Positions 57,355 through 64,000 of a DNA stretch of 64,000 nt are shown one piece after another. This stretch comes from Ancylostoma caninum. Taxonomy: Eukaryota > Nematoda > Chromadorea > Rhabditida > Ancylostomatidae. A program made the position numbers and the translations under genes. A model generated the notes under the pieces. That model was not told the DNA's origin, ran no database searches, and saw only the letters and a program-made list of their open reading frames with translations. The stretch's first letter is position 1. Every line of letters starts with the position of its first letter. The DNA lies in NCBI GenBank assembly GCA_037903475.1, contig JBAJFG010000019.1:5269001-5333000 (forward strand). Direction: 5' to 3'.

Positions 57355-57523
57355 CTAGGCTCGAACTAAGCAGACGGCGAACATATCGAGAAAGAGCACA
57401 AAAAAAGGGGGCGCATCCTGTGATCCGCAGTAAACTTTGCAGCCGGAAGCCATGTGCAGAGGCTTCGGGCAGACATCTTGAATTAGTTCTATAATGTCAT
57501 CCTTGTTCCACATGTTTTGATAT
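57355..57523 (-). CDS. Possible small exon upstream of the kinase, unknown
   Basis: After a TTAAATCCAG acceptor (minus strand) a frame starts with ATG at 57513 and reads MWNKDDIIELIQDVCPKPLH. It ends at a stop at the left edge or could leave through a weak GTTTAC donor. It lies 1.1 kb before the kinase start on the same strand. It may be an unrelated short gene, a 5' exon or chance. No family is recognised. Confidence 0.2.
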
Positions 57524-57613
57524 ACTGGATTTAAAATGAATATGTAGCTCTGGAGCAGGACTTCTTGTCTATAGAACTTGTTTTTCAAGATCCGAAAGTG
57601 CGAGCTCTTCAAT

Positions 57614-59555
57614 TAGAGTTAAAAATAAGCAACATAACAAGGGAGACATTGCTGCACTTCCCCAGATTGCTGCTTGTCTTGCTATTCCTCATTGGTTCTG
57701 TCTTTATTTTTGCAATGCTGCAACTCCCCTCGCTGCTGTTTCTGCTAGCAGGGCGGAAATATAAAAACAAACATAAGGCGCCTGCCATTCTGCTAGTTAA
57801 CATCTCACTTTGACAACGTCAGTGGGTAGGAAAACACAGCTCTGCATTGAGAAGTGCAGTCACAGTCAATTCCCAGAAAGTTCTTCTGAAGGCGACTCAT
57901 TTTATAGGAAAAAATCGCTTTAACACGTTTTTCATGAAAGCTTTCTGAGTGGATGAGTATTTGTTTGCAAAAAGTAGAGTTTGACAAAATTAGTGACAAG
58001 CTTTTCTTTCATGCCCGAGGCTGAACGTGAAGGTCTCCGCCTACTCGCTCATTTTAACGCAAAACATTCGCCTTATCAACAAAGTCTTCAACTGTTTATA
58101 GGCGCATTGTAATATTTTCAAGCAAGTGCAGTCCGTTTATCTCCCCTGTTACCTATTTCACGAAAATAACCTTCTCTGAGCATTTAATCTTTGTGCGTCT
58201 ACCATCTGCCATCTCCCTCGTTGTTCATAGACAGCCATTTTACCTGGACGCATGGCTAGAAAGTTGCCCGATGCCTGGATCCCTTACCCCTGTCATATGT
58301 GTGTATCAATACACCACAAGATAGCAAGCATATTTTAGCGAGCGTTGTCAATGCCAGTATTCAAAAACAATGAGAAACAACGATTACCAATGGGGAGGCA
58401 AAAGAAACTAAAATGTATCATGTTTCCCGCAGTTTCCGATGTTTTACACATTCTTTCAAGACTGAATCTCAAAGACTGGATTTATTGCATATTTTCTTGA
58501 ACCCACCACTAGAACTCACATGCCGAAATTACCCATTGCAGGTGGAGATCATTGCTTCAATCATTTGAAGCTAGCTTGATGACGCATCACCGTTAGACAC
58601 CAAAACCACTACAAAAGCCGGTGAGCGATAATTTGAGCAAATGGGTAATTTAGCCCAGCCCTGGCAATTTTGCCTTCCTTCATTAAGAGAAGCAGTTTAG
58701 AAAAAAAGTGTCGACCTCTATAGCAAAAAAATCTTCAATGACAAATAGGTGACCCAGCATCTGAAGTGTTCACAGGAATCATTCAGAGACAAAGTTCTCC
58801 CCAGTGTTCGCAAAAAATGAATGCTGTACATCAGTGGGAGGGCTTGTGTTTTATAGAAACGCTTTGTCTAGCGGTAACTCATCGGAGTGACCGAAAAACG
58901 TTAGTCTGCAAAGAGAGAGAAAAAAACATTCTGAGGCAAAACATTCTGCACCGAACTGCGACCTATGATTTATACGGTAGGCTACAATAAACATCTGCAA
59001 TGACTTCAGTAAACATTATCATAAGAATGATTGAATAACTGACGCTCAACTTTAGACACACGCACAGATCCTACTTTGTCCTCACAATTCCTCCCAGAGT
59101 AATTATGTCAGTTAAGCTCATCCACGGCATTCATAAATCAATCCAGCAAGGATCAAAACCGAAGCTGGCTCCCTCTTCGAGAAGAAAACGTCGGGATCGC
59201 TTAAATTGCTTTCTACTTTTACTTTTGCTGCTAAGATTCACAAATGCGTATGGAAAAACTGGATATTATCCGAGCAAAGAAGGTATTTTCTCATAATACA
59301 CTCCTGCAGATAGGAGACTCCAGTGGTCTGGACTCGCTTGCACGCACCACACCACATGAATGGAATGAGTGGATGCGCAGATAGTCAGAGTCGCTTCAAT
59401 ATATAAGGGGCGGGAAAAGTTTTGCAAGGTGGTAAGATGCCAGTAATTCGATTCTCGCCACGGGCTAGTGAAGCTTTCTAGCACTCCAGGATCGATGAAA
59501 TGATACAAAATCTGTTCAAGAGAATCAAACACTGCTTTTCTTTTTTGCCCATATA
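57614..59555. other. Gene-poor stretch
   Basis: No exon, RNA gene or transposon terminus recognised. The plus frame 57565-57813 includes a hydrophobic run (LLLVLLFLIGSVFIFAMLQL) that would be membrane-spanning if translated, but the opposite strand is open too and no gene context supports it. Confidence 0.4.
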
Positions 59556-60469
59556 CAGGGTGCGTCATAATTATTGACGCACTGAAGTTGTGTTGTAAAA
59601 AGAACAACATCCTGAAAACCCACTATATATGCATATCCGAAATGAGGATCATGTCCTGACGAACACAAAAAATCCACTCCTGTTAGGAGAGCGCTCTCTT
59701 CTTGTAAAAGCAGCCACGAAGTTGTCAGCAGAGAATATCGCCGATGCGCCGCAACTGAAGTTCGTCCATTATTCCTCCATATTATAAAGAGGGTAATCTA
59801 CAGGAAAACGATACTCCTAAGGGAAGTGGGGCAGGTCTTACTCTCCAAGTATCATATGAAAGCATATCCTTGTTCGCAAGTCTTGTCGTGTTTCCGCCAA
59901 AGAAAGGCGTCTATGTTTTACTATAGAAAATTTTTTCCTTTCCTTGTTTCTCATTCAAGCAACCTTCTAAGGGCACATTTTCTTGCTTATTTTAGTTCTC
60001 ATCACAAGGTGAATTCATAGGTACTTTGGCAGAACATGGCTGTTGTGCAAGAGACAAAGGTGGTACGGGCCCAGTTTCAGAAATCTACTTGAGGGACTTC
60101 AATTTAGCAGAGAATAGGCTTCCTTGTGAACCGAGTTCCACTCCGCGGTTGACCCCATACGGATATCTTAGAGAGCAAGAGCTGCGCTATCATCCACAGA
60201 AACATCAAGCTCTCAAATGCTTATCTATTCAAGATATAGGACAAAGTAGACCTGAGTTAGTTGCGGCGCAAAGGCTGTGCGATCCGTCGTCGTCTCTGTG
60301 AGTGCTTCAGCAAGGAAAGAGTTTGCTGTGAACAAGGGTGCATGTATTCGGATCGCCAAGACATGTGCTTTATTCTGCATATGCGTATTTGGAATGTTTT
60401 TGCATATTGTCTTTTCTACAGGCTCATTTTAGGTGCGTCAATAATTCTGACGGCGTCAGACGCACCCTG
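59556..60469. mobile_element. Tc1/mariner-type element, 914 bp, decayed
   Basis: Starts CAGGGTGCGTCATAATTATTGACGC and is closed by GACGCACCCTG, with TA at 59554-59555 and 60470-60471. The inverted ends share CAGGGTGCGTC perfectly, and each end also holds an inner copy of GTCAATAATT/AATTATTGAC. At 914 bp it is shorter than a full element, and no transposase block could be recognised in its frames, so it is either internally deleted or strongly eroded. Confidence 0.8.
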
Positions 60470-60490
60470 TAGTGTTACCGTGAACTCCGC

Positions 60491-60952
60491 TATAATGTAA
60501 ATTCCAAGAAATATCTTTTATGTTAGAGCATACTCAATAGATTAGTTGCTTTAAACTTTTATTTTCAAAGGCGTGCTGAAAGCGAATGCTCCACCAATGG
60601 GAGCTGCTACAAGGGAACCCTTCCCGCCAGATCTTATGTCAAGCATGACGAATTGGTGTGATAATGAAAGAACGCCGAGGCTAACATATGTCAAACGCAA
60701 TGCAATCGGCAGAGGGTTGAGATTCCAGACCTCCTGCACAGGTCAACAAACTTTTTTTCATGGAATACAGAGAGCGATTGCTTTTCATTTTCTAACGTTA
60801 ATATGTGTAGAAAATATGCGCATTATCAAAATTCAACAGGAAATTACAGGGTTTCGGCGTTTTCTAGAGAATATAATGTAAACTCCGAAAAATATCCTTT
60901 ATGTTAAAGCATACTCTATAGATTAGTTACTCTAAACTTTTATTTTCAAAGG
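60491..60952. repeat. Two direct 81-bp copies, 381 bp apart
   Basis: TATAATGTAAA... through ...TTTTATTTTCAAAGG occurs at 60491-60571 and again at 60872-60952 with about eight substitutions. The block between could be a duplicated or inserted segment; no terminal motif of a known element was recognised. Confidence 0.75.
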
Positions 60953-61362
60953 TTAGCAATAATCAGTAGCCGCTGAAGCTAATAGAGCGACACCATCTAT
61001 TTCACTAAAGGATCGACGTGAGTACGTTTTGGGCGAAATTGGCACACCGGCTAAAGAGTGGGCCAAATACGGTGACAAAAAAAGAGTGTCCTAGAAATAG
61101 AATTTATGCATCGTTTGAAACGGCGTCGTAGGGTTTATGTTGACTGCCTCCCAATTAACTCAATTAGAACGCAACCGTTCCACTCGGAGTACCCTCCATA
61201 AATTGTGACACAGGCCACGATGAGTGAAGTCGCCGACGCGCAAGTGGTTGTGGTTCAATTCATCCAACATTTTTAGAGCGCTTACCTAACTAATAATGGT
61301 TCTGGAAGAGTTATGATCAAGCGAAAGTCTCGCCTATCACAGAAACATACCTCCACTATCGA

Positions 61363-62370
61363 AACACAGGGTGGGCCACTTGGTGAAATCGATAGGCCCC
61401 AAAATCTACAGAGGGGGGGGGGGCATAAGTTATTGTACAACGTTTGATGGATTATTTCTCTGTAGCAGAGGGATGTTTTCCTCCACTAGGCCTCACTTGA
61501 TAGAGCTGGATTTGCTCTATTCTACGATTACAATAACGCACTAGATACTTGAGAAATCAAGAAGAAATTTCAGCGGAAATTTCCAGTTAAGATTCTCGGT
61601 TCCACCAAATGCATGATCCGGCCCGCAATTTCGGTGCAAAAAGCTAGAAAAACATATTTCAAAAATGGTACTAGATAGGGTGAAAGATCACCTCGTATTC
61701 ATGAAGACGATTATGAAATGATCATCCAAGATTCACTTAAGATTGGTGTTGATAAGAGCAGAGAACGAGCCTGTTCCAAAATTGCCTGGATGATAAAACA
61801 ATGCCTCATGTTTCCCTCATGGGGGGGGGTACAGTTCACAGTTCGCCAAAATCTAGACCTATTGATGGAGCTGCACGACCATTATGTATTTGATCTAGTT
61901 TAGATCGCATTCACTTTCTAGCTGTTGTCCTCTCTTCAAAAGAGAAAACGTTTGAAAATCAGATTTGAGGGTCGTTATTGGAAGCATAACTACTCGCTGT
62001 TCTTTTCTTCCCATATTCCTCGCAACCCGCTTTCATGGGTAATTCCAGGTACCTTTGGAGAAAGCACTTTTCTCTCTTCAAAAGATATATAAGCAACAAG
62101 ACCTTACCTAAAGATTTGGTGGATTTTGCAACAAAAATTTTTACAACAAGCGGCTTTCTTCGAAAATCTGTTTCGAGGCCAACAACTCCAAAGCAGAACT
62201 CTCTTGGAAGATCGGGTTTTAACTGAAGAATACTTTGAACTTCTCTATTCAGTAAAGAAAAGAGCGTAAAGAACAATGGGTCGCTGGCGGAGAAATATAA
62301 TAGATGATCAAACGTTGTACAATAACTTATGCCTCCCTCCCCTGCATTTCTGGCCCAGTCCTGAACCAAA
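61363..62370. mobile_element. Element with 27-bp perfect inverted repeats
   Basis: A 27-base block beginning GGCATAAGTTATTG (61422-61448) is exactly mirrored at 62307-62333. Outside it both sides carry a G/C run and a GGGCC-containing edge (GGGTGGGCCAC left, GGCCCAG right), so the true ends are probably near 61363 and 62370. Internal frames are short and unrecognised. The superfamily is not determined. Confidence 0.55.
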
Positions 62371-64000
62371 GGTAGAGGGTAGGCTGTCGTGACAAAACAT
62401 GACCGAAAGACATTCCAGCTAGCTTCAGCTTAGCCCACACTGTGAAGCAGCTGCAAGATACCTTGTTCTAAGTGCTTGACTCAAGTTCATTGCTCTGTTC
62501 AAATCCCCAAACTTTCTGAAAACCCTAAAAGCAGAAGAATTTTGCAAGACCGCCAACTGCATATTTGGTAGAGGCGGGGAGGATCTACGAAACGACCACT
62601 ATTACAGATGATTTTGTTTTTCGTTGATGAACAAGTGCTGCGCTTTTACCTGACCACTACCACCTTACTATCTACTACTAAATAGAATGGAAATAAATCT
62701 AGAACGTGTTGATGTAAGACTCAGTTGAAGAAGAGCCACGAAAAAAGCGCTCATGAAACAAAACGATCACAGACGACTTTAACGATATCGCTAGAACACA
62801 TGACTGGCAGCCACAGAAAATACTGGATGGTTTCATGAGCACCAGAGTGACATAAGACTTTGAAAAAAAAGGTACCACAGATGTTGAATGAGAGCAGGGG
62901 GAGTTCAGACCGTCTAGCAGGGAACAACAACTGGCGGAGTTCACGCTGTGACTGGGAGGAGATGAAAGCCACGACAACAACCATTCACTCATCTTGATAA
63001 GCGGAAAGCCTCGAAAGCTTTGAATCATCTAAGGGATAAAATGCGCCCAGCGGTGGAAAATAAAACACGTCATTTTTATTTGAATTACACAACCATCACC
63101 GACACATCCACAAAACGGATGGCTTCCACGATGAAAAAAGTGATGGCTTCCACTCACTTTATCTAACGAATTTTCGTGCTCAAGTACGTAACAACTTCTG
63201 AAACCGCGCAAAATAGAACGCAGTGAAGGCAGCTGGGTCGATTTCACTCCCATTATTCTCTGGTCCTCCTCTTCTTACCACGTGTCACACGCAAATAAGA
63301 CAGACAGCTGATGTTTTGCAACAAATCCTTCGCGGAGGCACAAAACTGGCGCAAAGTGTGGAGGAAAATACTCCAAATCTCCTACATGGACAAAGGACGA
63401 GATTCTTTCTGAGAAAATTAGATTTTATGGTAATGAAAACTGATTCCTTCACCGAAGGAGTTTTGCTAACGCTGGCGACGGGGCGAGCCGAACTCCTAGG
63501 AAGCTTGAAAATCTCTAGCATTCTCGCGAGAAATTCGCATGTCACAGTGATCAGAGTCTTCTAAAGAAAGAAAATGTAAGGATCCCGAAAGCAGAAGTGA
63601 GGTGGAACATCGCCTTTGTACGGCATTATCCATGATGGAAGCACACGACTCTGTCCTGTCTCTTGACGTTATCAACAACGTTCCCGCACATTTCCGGCAG
63701 TGCACAGTATACTCAAGATTCAGTCTATCTTAGCCGGACTCAAATATTCGATCCTGAATGGATAGGAAATTCCGATGTTCGAAACAGAGACAATTATGCT
63801 CCTCTGTGGTAAAAAACGCATATAAGGTATTTTTTTAATTATCAATTAAACTAGTCGCCTTTTACTCAATTCTCATTGTAATAAGCACAAAATTTCTGAA
63901 GCATAGAACCACGAATAAGGAGTACATCTATGTAAGCTTCCTTTCGAGTGATTCAATTTTGCTGAACGGCCCCTCAATTATTGATTAAACTAGTCGCTTT
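62371..64000. other. Gene-poor end of window
   Basis: No supported exon. A frame at 63223-63564 (+, 113 codons) has an antisense frame of similar length and no motif. Near the end, ATTAAACTAGTCGC occurs at 63845-63858 and 63984-63997, a 139-base spaced direct repeat that may belong to an element cut by the window edge. Confidence 0.4.

Noticed and set aside
1..64000. CRISPR array, bacterial operon or prophage
   Set aside because: No regularly spaced direct repeats with unique spacers and no compact gene strings; introns and eukaryotic transposons rule out a bacterial window.

Overview
The window looks like nuclear DNA of a nematode, most likely a strongylid such as a hookworm. That is an inference from several things: AT-rich sequence, GT-AG introns that range from about 50 bases to several kb, pyrimidine-AG splice acceptors sitting a few bases before start codons (as expected for spliced-leader trans-splicing), a small secreted saposin-like gene, a nematode-style CK1 kinase and very dense small transposons. 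There is no bacterial operon, CRISPR array or rRNA. Most long open frames here are chance. The real genes had to be read exon by exon from splice sites and phase.

Host genes that can be supported: (1) an F-box/leucine-rich-repeat gene on the + strand, 20199-25894, 14 exons in phase, 537 codons; (2) an apparently intronless gene for a secreted 119-residue saposin-like protein, 34082-34441 (+); (3) a DnaJ gene of the DNAJC21/dnj-17 type, 42173-43493 (-), with intact splice sites but a nonsense codon and two frameshifts; (4) exon-like segments of unknown family that continue from it to a stop at 39511 (-); (5) a complete CK1-family kinase, 48559-56281 (-), 8 exons, 324 residues, with HRD and a DYG in place of DFG. 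Weaker exon chains lie at 16254-17451 and 1946-2098 (+).

Mobile DNA dominates the rest. At 26631-33124 is a young LTR retroelement with AAAT target duplications. Its LTRs are unusually long (1.8 kb) and each contains the start of the Gag reading frame. Its single 1077-codon frame encodes Gag and an aspartic protease but no reverse transcriptase. At 9727-11053 a Penelope-like element forms a 573-bp inverted repeat around a 181-bp spacer, encodes a GIY-YIG domain, and carries a hammerhead-like motif in each arm. Other pieces are two TA-flanked Tc1/mariner elements (12790-14055 and 59556-60469), a Tc1 transposase relic (46530-46860), a probable non-autonomous Helitron (8791-9561), several TA-flanked MITEs, tRNA-like SINE heads and many palindromes.

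Layout: 1-8.8 kb, mostly featureless with small repeats; 8.8-14.1 kb, Helitron, Penelope, MITE and Tc1; 14-20 kb, sparse with possible exons; 20.2-25.9 kb, F-box gene with repeats in its introns; 26.6-33.1 kb, LTR element; 34 kb, saposin-like gene; 36.7-45.3 kb, palindromic elements in inverted orientation bracketing the damaged DnaJ locus; 46.5 kb, Tc1 relic; 48.6-56.3 kb, kinase; 57-64 kb, transposon remnants. The genes do not form one pathway.
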